Positions 1-9,000 of a DNA stretch of 14,971 nucleotides are shown here, in pieces. This DNA is from Thermoplasmata archaeon (GTDB lineage: Archaea; Thermoplasmatota; Thermoplasmata; UBA184), in contig JASHYV010000072.1 of NCBI GenBank assembly GCA_030064695.1, forward strand, positions 1-14,971, written 5' to 3'. The position numbers were made by a program, and so were the translations under genes. Within the stretch, counting starts at the first letter, position 1. The number at the start of each line of letters is the position of its first letter. The notes below the pieces were generated by a model, which did not search any database, was not told where the DNA came from, and was given only the letters and a program-made list of their open reading frames with translations.

Positions 1-498
1 CTGGTGGAATACGGCGACTACCAGTGCCCGTACTGCGGGGCGGCGTACCCCGTCGTGAAGCGCATCCAGAAGACGCTCGGGGACGACCTGCGCTTCGTCT
101 TTCGGAACTTCCCGATCACGAACGCGCACCCGATGGCCCAGTGGGCCGCGGAAACGGCGGAGGCCGCCGCCGCCCAGGACCGGTTCTGGCCCATGCACGA
201 CTTTCTCTACGAGAACCAGCGGCGCTTCGGTGAGGACCAGGTCTTCACGCAGTTCGAGTCTAAGCTCCATCTCGATGTGAGCCGGATCGCCCGAGAACTG
301 GCCCAGCACTCCCACCTGCCTCGGATCGAGGAGGACTTTTCGAGCGGCGTTCGAAGCGGAGTCAACGGGACCCCGACCTTCTTCATCAATGGGCTTCGGT
401 ACGACGGACCTCCGGAGTTCGGCGACTTGGTCGCTGCGCTGCGCGAGGCCAAGAAGTCCGCCGGGGCGACCGCCGGTCGTCGATCACTGACCGGGTGA
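1..498 (+). CDS. DsbA-like thiol:disulfide oxidoreductase (5' end missing)
   Basis: The frame is open from the first base and ends at TGA 496-498, so the gene starts upstream of the window. The visible part begins LVEYGDYQCPYC, the end of the first thioredoxin beta strand followed by the CPYC redox motif (Cys at visible residues 9 and 12). The conserved cis-proline loop NGTPTFFING lies further on (Pro codon 373-375). Between them is the alpha-helical insertion typical of the DsbA/Thioredoxin_4 family (F-R-N-F-P, H-P-x-A, then a W-x-M-H-D-F-L-Y motif). Such proteins oxidise or isomerise disulfides, usually outside the cytoplasm. Whether this one is secreted or membrane-anchored cannot be seen because the N-terminus is missing. 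The next gene starts 24 bases downstream and is probably co-transcribed. The family assignment is secure; the substrate is unknown. Confidence 0.93.
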   Translation: MVEYGDYQCPYCGAAYPVVKRIQKTLGDDLRFVFRNFPITNAHPMAQWAAETAEAAAAQDRFWPMHDFLYENQRRFGEDQVFTQFESKLHLDVSRIARELAQHSHLPRIEEDFSSGVRSGVNGTPTFFINGLRYDGPPEFGDLVAALREAKKSAGATAGRRSLTG

Positions 499-522
499 CT
501 GTCCTGCTGTTCCTGCACGGAC

Positions 523-972
523 ATGTCGCGTCCCAAGGACTTTCACGCGGACTGCCTCCTCTGCCGAAGGCACGCGGGCTTGGCCGATCCTCCTGTAGGA
601 GGGTACGTCCTCGAGGGGCGCCACTTCCTGGTCGGGCACGCTCCATTGCCGATGGCCAGCGTCGGGACGATGATCATCGAGTCAAGGCGTCACTTCCTGG
701 ACCACGGCGAGATCACGGCGGCCGAGAGCGCCGAGCTGGGGGCGATCCTGAGGCGCCTCTTCCCCGTGCTCAAGTCCGTCACTGGTGCGCACCGGCTCTA
801 CTACCTCTCCCTCATGGAGCGATTGCCACACTTCCATCTCTGGCTAGTCCCGAAGAAGAAGGGCGGGCCTCTCCGCGGGGTCGCGTATCTCGCTCGGAAG
901 CCCGTGCCCACTTCGAAGCCCGCGGCCGAAGCGGTCGCCCGAAAGCTGCGTCGTCGGCTGCACCCGCACTGA
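523..972 (+). CDS. HIT-family (histidine triad) protein
   Basis: This 149-residue protein starts at ATG 523, 24 bases after the DsbA-like gene. It has an N-terminal C-x2-C pair (Cys11, Cys14), which binds zinc in many HIT proteins. The core (ESRRHFLDHGEIT, then helix, then a central strand) leads to the signature P-H-F-H-L-W-L-V-P at residues 102-110. HIT proteins hydrolyse or transfer nucleotidyl groups, for example on dinucleoside polyphosphates or AMP conjugates, with the middle histidine (here His105) as nucleophile. In this protein the third position of the H-x-H-x-H triad is Trp107, so it belongs to a variant subgroup and its activity is uncertain. The C-terminus is very basic (RKLRRRLH). 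It is probably co-transcribed with the upstream gene because no TATA box is visible in the 24-base gap. Confidence 0.82.
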   Translation: MSRPKDFHADCLLCRRHAGLADPPVGGYVLEGRHFLVGHAPLPMASVGTMIIESRRHFLDHGEITAAESAELGAILRRLFPVLKSVTGAHRLYYLSLMERLPHFHLWLVPKKKGGPLRGVAYLARKPVPTSKPAAEAVARKLRRRLHPH

Positions 973-1028
973 ACGATTGGGGATCTCCCCGCGACCTACA
1001 GCCACTCCGCGGTCGGGCCCGAGCGTCC

Positions 1029-1037
1029 GTTATCTTC
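1029..1037 (+). promoter_or_regulatory. TATA-like box for the HxlR-type regulator gene
   Basis: The AT-rich stretch gttatcttc lies in GC-rich surroundings, with its centre about 27 bases before the GTG at 1060. This is the archaeal TATA-to-start distance and suggests a leaderless message starting at or next to that GTG. It is a single motif judged by eye. Confidence 0.45.
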
Positions 1038-1059
1038 GGCCGGCGCTACGCTCCGAACG

Positions 1060-1551
1060 GTGGCGGCGCGAAGTCGAACCGGGCGCCGGGCGTCGGCCTC
1101 CTCCGGCTGCGCGGGAGACCCGGTGGAGGAGGGCCGGGCTCCCGAACGATTTCTCAAGATTCGGTTCGCACGGTGTCCGATGCGGCTTTCCCTCGGACTC
1201 CTCGGACGAAAGTGGGCGCTGCTGATCCTTCGGAACATCGCCGTCTACCGGATCGACCGCTTCAATGCGCTGCGGGGCTCGCTGCCGGGCATCCCGTCGA
1301 AAGTCCTGAGTACCCGACTCCGAGAGCTCGAGTCCTGGGACCTCATCCGAAAGGTGGAGGTCCGCCGATCTCCTCGCCTGGTCCGCTACGATCTCACGGA
1401 GCGCGGGCGCGACCTGCTTCCGGCGATGATGATGCTCGCCGCCTTCCATTCGAAGTGGGATCCAGACGCGGTGCATCCCGGTCGATTGCCCATGCGGGTG
1501 AGCGAGATGTACGATCGGGACGCGTTGCGGATCCTCGAGCGATTCCTATGA
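1060..1551 (+). CDS. HxlR-family winged-helix transcriptional regulator
   Basis: This 163-residue protein carries a clear HxlR domain from about residue 38. It has C-P-M-R-L-S-L-G-L-L-G-R-K-W (39-52), then RFNALRGSLPGIPSKVLSTRLRELE (67-91, recognition helix) and the wing with LVRYDLTERGRDLLP (107-121). HxlR proteins bind DNA as dimers and often respond to thiol-reactive or carbonyl stress. Cys39 sits where HypR-type members have their redox-sensing cysteine, which fits the nearby DsbA-like gene, but sensing is inference. GTG 1060 is chosen because a TATA-like box lies 27 bases upstream. GTG 1123 and ATG 1180 are in-frame alternatives, and the first 37 residues are low-complexity and not part of the family core. 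A tautomerase gene follows 113 bases later and is a plausible target. Confidence 0.87.
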   Translation: MAARSRTGRRASASSGCAGDPVEEGRAPERFLKIRFARCPMRLSLGLLGRKWALLILRNIAVYRIDRFNALRGSLPGIPSKVLSTRLRELESWDLIRKVEVRRSPRLVRYDLTERGRDLLPAMMMLAAFHSKWDPDAVHPGRLPMRVSEMYDRDALRILERFL

Positions 1552-1572
1552 CGACCGGCCCCGCGTTCAGCC

Positions 1573-1583
1573 CGACTTAAAGA
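1573..1583 (+). promoter_or_regulatory. Possible TATA box in the HxlR-tautomerase gap
   Basis: The sequence cgacttaaaga is the most AT-rich stretch in the 113-base gap between the HxlR-type gene and the tautomerase gene. It lies about 85 bases before the tautomerase ATG, which would give a leader of roughly 60 bases. A weaker stretch (ttgtag, about 1636-1641) lies at the leaderless distance. I cannot decide between them. Confidence 0.25.
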
Positions 1584-1664
1584 GGTAAGGGAGCGGCGAG
1601 AAACCAGCCGACCCCCTCACGGTCGCGCAAGCCGCTTGTAGTCCGATCAGCTCGTTCGGCCACC

Positions 1665-2135
1665 ATGCCGATGATCGACGTCTATGCCAGGGCCGACCTG
1701 TTCCCTGCCGGGACCGAACGCCAGTTGGGAGCCGAACTGACCGCGGCCGTCCTCCGGGCCGAGGGAGTCGCCAAACCCGGTCCCTTCCACTTGGACAACA
1801 CGGCCGCGTTCCTCCACTTCCTCGATCCACGCGCGGTCCACACCGCCGCCGAGGATCAGGCGAGGGTCGTCCGGGTGCAAGTGATCACGCCGCCCGGGGC
1901 GCTCAACCGCGCCGCCCAGAAGCAACTCACCCAGGAGATCACAGCACTGGTGGCCAAGATCTCGGGCGACGCGAGCCAGAGCAAGCGAACCTGGGTCATC
2001 CTGTCCGAGGCGGCCGAGGGGGGTTGGGGGATCGCGGGGACGGCCTTCGGAAAGGAGGAGTTCGCCGCGCTGGCCGCTAAGGCGGCCGCTGCGCGGTCCG
2101 CTCCGCCCAGCCGGACTCCGGAGCAATACGGGTGA
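1665..2135 (+). CDS. Two-domain tautomerase-superfamily protein
   Basis: This 156-residue protein begins MPMIDVY. After removal of Met, Pro becomes the N-terminal residue, which is the catalytic general base of the 4-oxalocrotonate tautomerase/MIF superfamily, so ATG 1665 is well supported as the start. The length is about twice that of a 4-OT subunit. A second beta-alpha-beta unit begins near residue 68 (RVVRVQVITPPGALNRAAQK) and continues with TWVILSEAAEGGWGIAGTAFG (about 109-129), the characteristic strand and turn of the family. The second unit has no terminal proline, so only the first should be catalytic. The substrate is unknown; members isomerise or dehalogenate unsaturated acids. The last 20 residues are Ala/Pro-rich and probably disordered. 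The gene follows the HxlR-type regulator, a common pairing for small redox or detoxification enzymes (inference). Confidence 0.82.
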   Translation: MPMIDVYARADLFPAGTERQLGAELTAAVLRAEGVAKPGPFHLDNTAAFLHFLDPRAVHTAAEDQARVVRVQVITPPGALNRAAQKQLTQEITALVAKISGDASQSKRTWVILSEAAEGGWGIAGTAFGKEEFAALAAKAAAARSAPPSRTPEQYG

Positions 2136-2161
2136 TACGGGCCCGTCTTCGGTCAAGGAAA

Positions 2162-2172
2162 TCAAGATATCC
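2162..2172 (+). promoter_or_regulatory. Candidate TATA box for the Ig-like repeat protein gene
   Basis: The sequence tcaagatatcc lies in the 75-base gap before ATG 2211, about 44 bases from the start codon. Transcription would then begin near 2192, giving a short leader of about 18 bases that contains the purine-rich gagaggg just before the ATG. Confidence 0.4.
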
Positions 2173-2210
2173 TACCCCCTCGGTGCCGGGTCGCGGTCCG
2201 GCGAGAGGGC

Positions 2211-5200
2211 ATGACGTGGACGCCTCGGCCTGGGGGCATCGTGACCTCGATTGCGGCCGTCGCCCTGCTGGCGGTGATGGTCGTCAGCGCGCTCTCGGCC
2301 GGGCTTGGACTGGACGCCACGGCTCGTACCTCCTCCGGGACGGCGGAGGTCACGCCATTCCTCCCGTTGCCCTACGGCTGTTCCAGCTCGCCGACGCCGC
2401 GACCGAATGTCACCCTCTCGTCCTACCGGGGCAGCGGCGAGCAGAGCGTACTGATCAGCGGCAGTCACTTCTACACGGAAGGTGACGTCCAGCTCTATTG
2501 GGTCACAGGTCCGGCCACCTCGGGCTCGTACGTGGACATCGGAGAGGCCGCCCTCGGGTCGAGCGGCTCCTTTTCCCAGACCTTCACGATCCCGCCCGTG
2601 GGGCCCGCGTTCAGCGCCGGCCACTACAATGTCACTGCCCAGGATGCCGTCGACAACTGCGGTGAAGCGAACTACACGCTGACCGGGGGAACGAGTCGCG
2701 TTCCGCAGCTCACGATCGAGTATCCGACCTCGGGAATCGGTGGCACGACCACCACCGTCGACGGGAGCTACTTTGCCGCGGACGTGGCCATCGACCCGGT
2801 GGAGATGGGCGGCGTGGAAGTCTCGTGCGAGGGAGGGACTCCGACCACCTCGGACACCGGAACGTTCGATTGCGAGTTCAGTGTTCCCGACTCCCTCTCG
2901 GCGGGCGACTATTCGGTCACCGCGTACGACGCGACCGACGGCACGGTGACCTCGACGAACGAGTTCGATGACACCGGGGGCCAGACGACGACCGCGGTGT
3001 CGTGCGCCCCCACGACCTTCGCTACCTCTTCCTCGCCTTCGGACGTGCGGGAGACCAACTGCACGGCCACGGTCACCGGCAATTCCCCCGGGGGCACGGT
3101 CGACTTCTCGACCTCCAGTTCGACGGGGACGTTCTTCACGTGGACGATCGAGTACGGGTCCCCCGAGTACACCGAGGTCGACGACTGCGATCTCGGAGTC
3201 TCGGCGGCGTGCACGCTCTCGTACGTGGATTCCGCCGTCGGAACACCGACGATCACGGCCAACTACCTCGGCGACTCCGACAATCAGGCGAGCTCCGGCT
3301 CGACGCAGGTCGATGTGGTGGCCGATACGACCCCGGTGGTGGACGTATCCTGCTCCGAGACCATGGTCACGACGACCTCGCAGTGCACGGCCACGGTCGT
3401 CGGGAACGACCCGACCGGCACGATCGACTGGTCTGTCGGAGGGGACTACGCCCCCTGGGGCTCCGTGTCTCCGACGTCCTGTGGGCTCGTCGACGGAAGC
3501 TGCTCCACGACGTACACGACCGCCGGATTCGAGACGGGGTGCGACCCGACCGAAGGACTCCAGTGCGCGCGGGCGCTCCAGGTCGTCGCCGCGTATCTCG
3601 GTGACGTCCTGAACCTCCCCGCTTCGGGGGCGGAGACCCTCTCGACCACCTATTCGTGGGAAGAGTACGACTCGTACACGACCCTCGTCGAGGCGTCGAT
3701 CCCGGGGGAGGGTTGCTCGGATTGCGTGGACGAGCCGAACCCGGTTGGGGGCTTCGGCTACGAGGGCAGCGGGCTCGGCGCGTCGACGTCGTACACGGTC
3801 TCGGGCAGTCCCCCCACGCTCATCGGGGACGGCATCACGATCGAAGGGAGCTCGGCCGACGGAGAGGGCGGCGGAGGGGCGACGTCGGAGAACGGCGGTT
3901 GGGCGCAGGGCGAGATCGTGATCGCCGACCAGGCGGCGGTGACCGGACAGTGCGACCTCCCGTCGAACTCCGATCCATCGAACCTTGCTCCCTGCCTTGC
4001 CGTCTCGCTGGACCTCTCCGGTCAGGTCTCGGGCTTGTGCTCGGCGTCCGATGGGTACTGCGGATACGCCCTCGCCGTGGTCGACTCCGACTTCGAGGTG
4101 TGCGACCTCGAGGGCGGCGGGGAGTGCGGCGAGGGGTTCAGCGTCACGGAAGCGTGCTCCGGTGTGGACTGTTCGAGCCTGTCGGACGATTTCTCGGACT
4201 GCGCGCAGACCTACAATCCGCTGTGCGACGCACCCTGCCCGTACGAATATCCCGTGGAGCCGGACTACGACGACTGCGCCTACGAGGGTGGGATCGCGCT
4301 GGACCTGGAGCCGACGGCGCCCATCGACCTGCCGGAAGATCAGTCGGTGCAATCGGGCGATACGCTCGGAGTGCAGGAAACGGTGTTCATCGGGGCCGAG
4401 TCCTCGGATCAGTCCTCGGCCGCCGTCGACGTCGACCCCACCCTGGTGATCGACAACCTCGATCCGGCCTCGATGACCGTGTCCGTGTATCCGGCTACGA
4501 CCGTCCAGGAGCAGAACCACACCGCGCTCGAGCTCTCGAGCCAGATCGCTCCCGGAACGGTGAGCGCGGGGTCGACCGCGGACGACTCGACCACCGTCAC
4601 GAACGCCGGAAGCTCGTCCCTGACGGGCGTCACCGTGATCGGATCCTGGGACGGGGCTCTCAGTTGTCCGAGCTCCACCCTCGCCGCCGGGGCCCACGAG
4701 ACCTGTACCGGGTCGTTCGCGCCGGGGGTTCCCGGCGCCGCCACGGACTACATCCTCGCCAACGCCACCAACGCCACGGGCGTCGTGCTGTACAACACCA
4801 CGACCGCTCCCTTCTCCGTCATCGCGGTGCCCTTCGCGGTCGCCGTCACCGAAAGTGGCCTGCCCGCGGGGACGCCGTGGAGTCTGTTCATCGACGGGCA
4901 GATCGTCACGACGGACAGCGCGACCGCGACCGTGGATCTGCCCTACGGCGTGTACGACTACCGCATCGTCCCGGCGGCCGGGTACCTGGTCTCGCCGTCC
5001 ACGGGAACGATCGACGTGTACAACGCTCCGGTGTCGTTCGCCGTGTACACGGGCGCGGGAGAGCAGGGCGTCGACGCCGCACCGATCTCCACCCTGCTCG
5101 CCTGGTACGGCACCAGCCCGGCCCTGGAGGCGTTGCTGCCGGAGGCCGACAGCAACTTCACGAACTTCACGGAGCTCGTCGAGTGGGCCTGGTCGGTCGT

Positions 5201-5945
5201 TTCTGGGACCACCGCGAGCCCTGCGTATCCCACGCTGGCGCCGTACGGCTACTGGTACGCCCTGATGGGGCTCTACTGGAGTCGACCCGACCTGCAGGCG
5301 TCCTATCCGAACGTGCTCGAGGACCCGGCGGAGTTCGCGATCCTGGTCAACTGGGCCGGCGAGGTCCTGAACAACACCTTCGCGGACAGCTCGGCCGCGG
5401 CATTGCGGCCGTACGGGGCCTGGTACGAGCTCCTGTGGACGTACGACGGGCGCACGGATCTCCAGTACTATTTCCCCGACGCGTTCGACAACGAGACCAA
5501 CTTCACCGGACTCGTCGACTGGGCCGGATGGGTCGTGACCGACGGCTTCTCCGACAGCGCCGCGTCCACGCTGGCGCCGTTCGGGGCGTTCTACGATCTG
5601 GAGCTCGTCTACGACTCCCGGACCGACCTCCAGCTGGCCTTCCCGGATGCGTTCGGGAACGAGACCAGCTACGCGGCGCTCCTCGACTGGGCGGGTCAGG
5701 TGGGCATCTCGGCGTTCTCCGACTCCGATTCCGCGATGCTGGCCCCATTCGATTATTGGTACGTGCTGTACGAGGTCTACGCTCACCGCGCCGATCTTCA
5801 GGCCGTCTATCCGGACGTCCTCACCGATCCGACGTCGCTCGCCGGCCTCTACGCGTGGGCGGACGGCGTGGTGACCGGCTCGTTCACCGACTCGTCGTAC
5901 GAGACCCTCCTGCCCTACGCCAGCTACTACGAGTCGCTGGGTTGA
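2211..5945 (+). CDS. Large secreted multidomain protein: Ig-like domains, Cys-rich region, ESGLP domain, five 56-aa repeats
   Basis: This 1244-residue protein has an N-terminal hydrophobic segment (about 11-34) that looks like a signal peptide or anchor. Domains in order are: two IPT/TIG-like beta-sandwiches (about 62-160 and 163-255); two Ig-like domains of the bacterial Ig 3 type (about 257-372 and 374-478), each with paired cysteines and the A-Y-L-G-D or N-Y-L-G-D end motif; a Gly/Asp/Glu-rich stretch with 14 cysteines (about 479-765); a CARDB/DUF11-like sandwich (766-870); an ESGLPAGTPWSLFIDG domain (874-947); and five tandem 56-residue repeats (968-1244). There are 30 cysteines in total and several N-x-S/T sites near the end. 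No catalytic domain is recognised and there is no C-terminal membrane segment. It is probably a structural or adhesive surface protein. It shares its repeat tail with the next gene, 69 bases downstream. Confidence 0.85.
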   Translation: MTWTPRPGGIVTSIAAVALLAVMVVSALSAGLGLDATARTSSGTAEVTPFLPLPYGCSSSPTPRPNVTLSSYRGSGEQSVLISGSHFYTEGDVQLYWVTGPATSGSYVDIGEAALGSSGSFSQTFTIPPVGPAFSAGHYNVTAQDAVDNCGEANYTLTGGTSRVPQLTIEYPTSGIGGTTTTVDGSYFAADVAIDPVEMGGVEVSCEGGTPTTSDTGTFDCEFSVPDSLSAGDYSVTAYDATDGTVTSTNEFDDTGGQTTTAVSCAPTTFATSSSPSDVRETNCTATVTGNSPGGTVDFSTSSSTGTFFTWTIEYGSPEYTEVDDCDLGVSAACTLSYVDSAVGTPTITANYLGDSDNQASSGSTQVDVVADTTPVVDVSCSETMVTTTSQCTATVVGNDPTGTIDWSVGGDYAPWGSVSPTSCGLVDGSCSTTYTTAGFETGCDPTEGLQCARALQVVAAYLGDVLNLPASGAETLSTTYSWEEYDSYTTLVEASIPGEGCSDCVDEPNPVGGFGYEGSGLGASTSYTVSGSPPTLIGDGITIEGSSADGEGGGGATSENGGWAQGEIVIADQAAVTGQCDLPSNSDPSNLAPCLAVSLDLSGQVSGLCSASDGYCGYALAVVDSDFEVCDLEGGGECGEGFSVTEACSGVDCSSLSDDFSDCAQTYNPLCDAPCPYEYPVEPDYDDCAYEGGIALDLEPTAPIDLPEDQSVQSGDTLGVQETVFIGAESSDQSSAAVDVDPTLVIDNLDPASMTVSVYPATTVQEQNHTALELSSQIAPGTVSAGSTADDSTTVTNAGSSSLTGVTVIGSWDGALSCPSSTLAAGAHETCTGSFAPGVPGAATDYILANATNATGVVLYNTTTAPFSVIAVPFAVAVTESGLPAGTPWSLFIDGQIVTTDSATATVDLPYGVYDYRIVPAAGYLVSPSTGTIDVYNAPVSFAVYTGAGEQGVDAAPISTLLAWYGTSPALEALLPEADSNFTNFTELVEWAWSVVSGTTASPAYPTLAPYGYWYALMGLYWSRPDLQASYPNVLEDPAEFAILVNWAGEVLNNTFADSSAAALRPYGAWYELLWTYDGRTDLQYYFPDAFDNETNFTGLVDWAGWVVTDGFSDSAASTLAPFGAFYDLELVYDSRTDLQLAFPDAFGNETSYAALLDWAGQVGISAFSDSDSAMLAPFDYWYVLYEVYAHRADLQAVYPDVLTDPTSLAGLYAWADGVVTGSFTDSSYETLLPYASYYESLG
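5112..5945 (+). repeat. Five tandem 56-residue (168-base) aromatic repeats
   Basis: Repeat units start at 5112, 5280, 5448, 5616 and 5784. The first four are exactly 56 codons, and the last has 53 codons before the stop. The consensus is [SGH]-R-x-D-L-Q-x-x-[FY]-P-[DN]-x-x-x-[DN]-x-x-x-[FY]-x-x-L-V-x-W-A-x-x-V, then F-x-D-S-x-x-x-x-L-x-P-[YF]-x-x-[WF]-Y-x-L-x-x-x-Y. The first unit is the most divergent (TSPALEALLP). The units differ clearly at base level, so the array is old or under selection. The R-x-D-L-Q-x-x-[FY]-P part resembles short repeats I recall beside bacterial glycosyltransferases. The spacing of aromatic and leucine residues suggests helical repeats. Confidence 0.93.
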
Positions 5946-5984
5946 CCGCAGCCCACCGCGAGTCGCAGAACCGCTTTCACTAGA

Positions 5985-5994
5985 CTTAACTAAC
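5985..5994 (+). promoter_or_regulatory. TATA-like box for the first thermopsin gene
   Basis: The sequence cttaactaac has its centre about 26 bases before ATG 6015, and no Shine-Dalgarno sequence precedes the ATG. This is the expected arrangement for a leaderless archaeal transcript and implies that the gene is transcribed separately from its upstream neighbour. Confidence 0.6.
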
Positions 5995-6014
5995 GCTGTG
6001 CGTTCGCCCGCGCG

Positions 6015-9000
6015 ATGAAGCCGTTGGCTTGGAGAAAGCCGTTCGCCGTGCTCGTGACCGTGATCTTGGTCGGAATGGGCCTGGTGGCGCTCTCCGGCCC
6101 GCTGGCCGGCGCCTCCGCCGGAACCGCGCTCGCCCTGGTGACCAGTCCGTCGCCGGGAGCGACGTCGGCCGTCGCGTCCTCGGCGACCGGAACGAATCCC
6201 GCGAGTTCAGTGAGCGCCCCCACCGTCGAAGCCGCGACTCCCGCCATCTGTTCCTCTCTTCTCAGTGTCAATAACGATCCCGACTACGCGACCTTCGTCT
6301 CGCACGTCGGCACCCTCGCGCGTGACGCCACCGCGGACGGACTACCCGCCGCCGATCTCCACCTCCCGTACACGGGGACGTACGCCGACCAGACGGTCAA
6401 CGGCGTTTCCACGGCGGGCAGCCAGCTGGACAACGAGTGCGTCGCCGGCGCCCAGGCGGCCGGACAAACCGAGCCCACGGGCGTCGACTACGCCGGGACG
6501 ATCGACAACGCGACCGGCGTCCACGACGTCACGCTCGACTCCAACAGCGTCGCCGGCATCCTCACCGTGAACTCTCAACCTCAGAGCTTCTACCCCGGCA
6601 GCGGCACTCCCACCCAGTGGGGCGGACAGGAGAACGTGGTCCTGCCCAACGTGACGATCCTCGGCAAGGAGTGCCCCGGCGCCAGCTGCTCGGCTTCCGG
6701 GACCGGGAACTACGCGTTCTGGGTCCAGAACGTGATCTCCTACGACTCCAACAACGACACGATCTCCTTCGTCGACGACACCTGGAACTTCACGAGCGGA
6801 TCCTCCGAGATGTTCAACTCGTCGCTCGTGGACTGGTCCCCGACGGGCAGCAACTACACGGGGGTCTGGGTCGCGTACTCGCCGTACTTCTACATGCCTC
6901 CGCCCTTCACGGTGACGACGTACGTTAACACGTCCGTCAACTCGGCGGGGGACGAGATTCTGTGGTACAACTACAGCATCGCGAGCCCGACGCGCGACAT
7001 CAATAACGGAAACTACGACTATCTCGTGTTCAACTCGCAGCCCTTGACGGGCGGCCCGATCGCGCTGAACCCGCCCGACTTCGAAGCGAGCGCCCACAGC
7101 CACCACGAGGTCACTGAGGGGTACGAGTTCGACGCGTTCATCGGCGCCGATGACGGGGCGAACAATCTGATCCTGAGCGCGAATGCCACGATGCAGGTCC
7201 AGTACTGCGTCCAGCTCCCCTACTGCACGCCGACGAGCTTTGCCTACGCCAGCGTCCCGGCGGCCGTGAACTACGGCATGCAGACCGGCGAACAGACGAC
7301 CGGCGTGGCTGTCAACTACGTTGGCACCACCGCCGATCTCGTCTCCGGGCCGCTGGTCACTCACGGCCTCTGGAACTATACGGGCCAGACCGGCGTGAAC
7401 CCCGGCTCCGTCGCCGTCACCAACGACATCACGGTGAGCGGAGCTCCCGAGGGCACGCTCGCCACCCAGCCGTACGTGTTCGTATGGCTCGAGAACACGA
7501 ATTACACCAGCCAGGGCTACCAGTGGGCTCCGGACGTGGCGACCTGGTACCTCATGCCGGACACGTACAACTACGAGATCATGCTCGCCGACTACACGCA
7601 GCAGAACGGGACGTTCAAGGTCGTCGCGTCGCCGCTCACCCTGACCGTCACGTTGCCGTACAACCACCAGATGGGGGTCTACACGCCCCTCTGGGCGCTG
7701 AACAACGGTCAGCTCGCGGGCATCTCGAGCTCCGGGAGCGGCACGGTCTCCAGCCAGTACGTGCTGTTCAACAATCCGACGACGACCTATTTCGGCTTCA
7801 CGGCAGGTAACCTGAGCTCGAACTTCTACAGCAAGGACGACTACAGCTTCCCGTCGTACGCAGGACTGCTGATCGAGCACACGACGGCCTACGTGGATGC
7901 GACGGACCTGCCGGCGTTCAGCGTGACGCACACGACCACGGCGTACTACCTGGGCCTCGAGCTGTTCTACACCAGCCATGTGACGATCGCCAACGACGCG
8001 AACCTCCGGGGCTGGCCGTCGTGGGAGGAGATCTCCTTCTACGCGACGGTCCCGGCGACCCAGAATCCCGCGCCGCAGGCCGAGTTGTTCGTCTGGAACT
8101 CGACGAACGACCTGATCATGTCGAACACGTTCGTCGGCACGAAGACGACGAGCGGCTCCTACGTGGCGCCGGATGGGATCGTGCTGTACGGCGGCGGGGA
8201 CAACGTCGTCTGGGGCAACACGTTCCGGGACCCCTACGGGGTCGCCTTCGGCACCACGTACGCCGGGATCGGTCTCGCCGAGGCGAACGACCTGATCTAC
8301 AACAACAACTTCTCCGTGGACAACCCGGTCGTCTACCTGCCGTACAACTGGGCCAACGTCGCCGATTGCCTTCCGCAATATCTCGGAGGCTGCGGCTACA
8401 ACCAGGACGACAACGGCTGGTTCTACAACGTCCAGGCCAACGTGATCGGGGACACGTGGAACGTGACCCCGCAGGCCGCATCGAACGTCGCGAACACCGT
8501 GAACGGCTTCGCGCTCAGCGGGAACATCCTCGGCGCCGGCGAGACGACGCAGGGCGGGAACTACTACTGGAACCTGGGCACGAGCCCCAACAACTACACG
8601 ACGACCCCGTACGTCAGCCGCTTCTACTACAGCGACTGGTCGTACGTCTTCCCGCTCGGCTGCGGGACGATCCAGGCGCCGGGGGCGCCCTGCGGCACTC
8701 CTCCGCCGATCGTCGGGGCCTATGAGAACGGCATCCAGACGGGCGGCGACTACGCGGCCTACGGACCGACGGTCCACTTCGCGGAGACCGGTCTCCTCGC
8801 CGGGCTCACCTGGTCGGTGACGCTCGGCACGGCCACGCAGTCGAGCACCGGCAGCAGCACCACCTTCGATGTGGCGTACGGGACGTACGCCTACACGATC
8901 ACGGCGCCGATCGGCTACACGGTGTCCGTGAGCTCGGGTTCGCTGCTCGCGTCGGGCTACCGGACCGTTTCGCTGACGTTCACGCCGTGGACGACGGGCG

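Noticed and set aside
495..1580. A 361-codon open frame on the + strand spanning the HIT and HxlR-type genes in another frame
   Set aside because: The translation is Arg/Pro/Gly-rich with no recognisable domain, while two recognised families are encoded in other frames of the same stretch.
2172..5786. A 1204-codon open frame on the minus strand opposite the Ig-like protein gene, with similar long frames at 6342-9635 and 10303-13353
   Set aside because: All three are in exact codon register with the sense gene. In that register antisense stops arise only from sense codons TTA, CTA and TCA, which this GC-rich organism avoids. The translations are Arg/Gly/Val-rich with no domain, so they are by-products of codon bias.
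3656..5983. A 775-codon open frame on the + strand inside the Ig-like protein gene
   Set aside because: It is an arginine-rich frame shadow; the Ig-like and 56-residue repeat signals are in the other frame.
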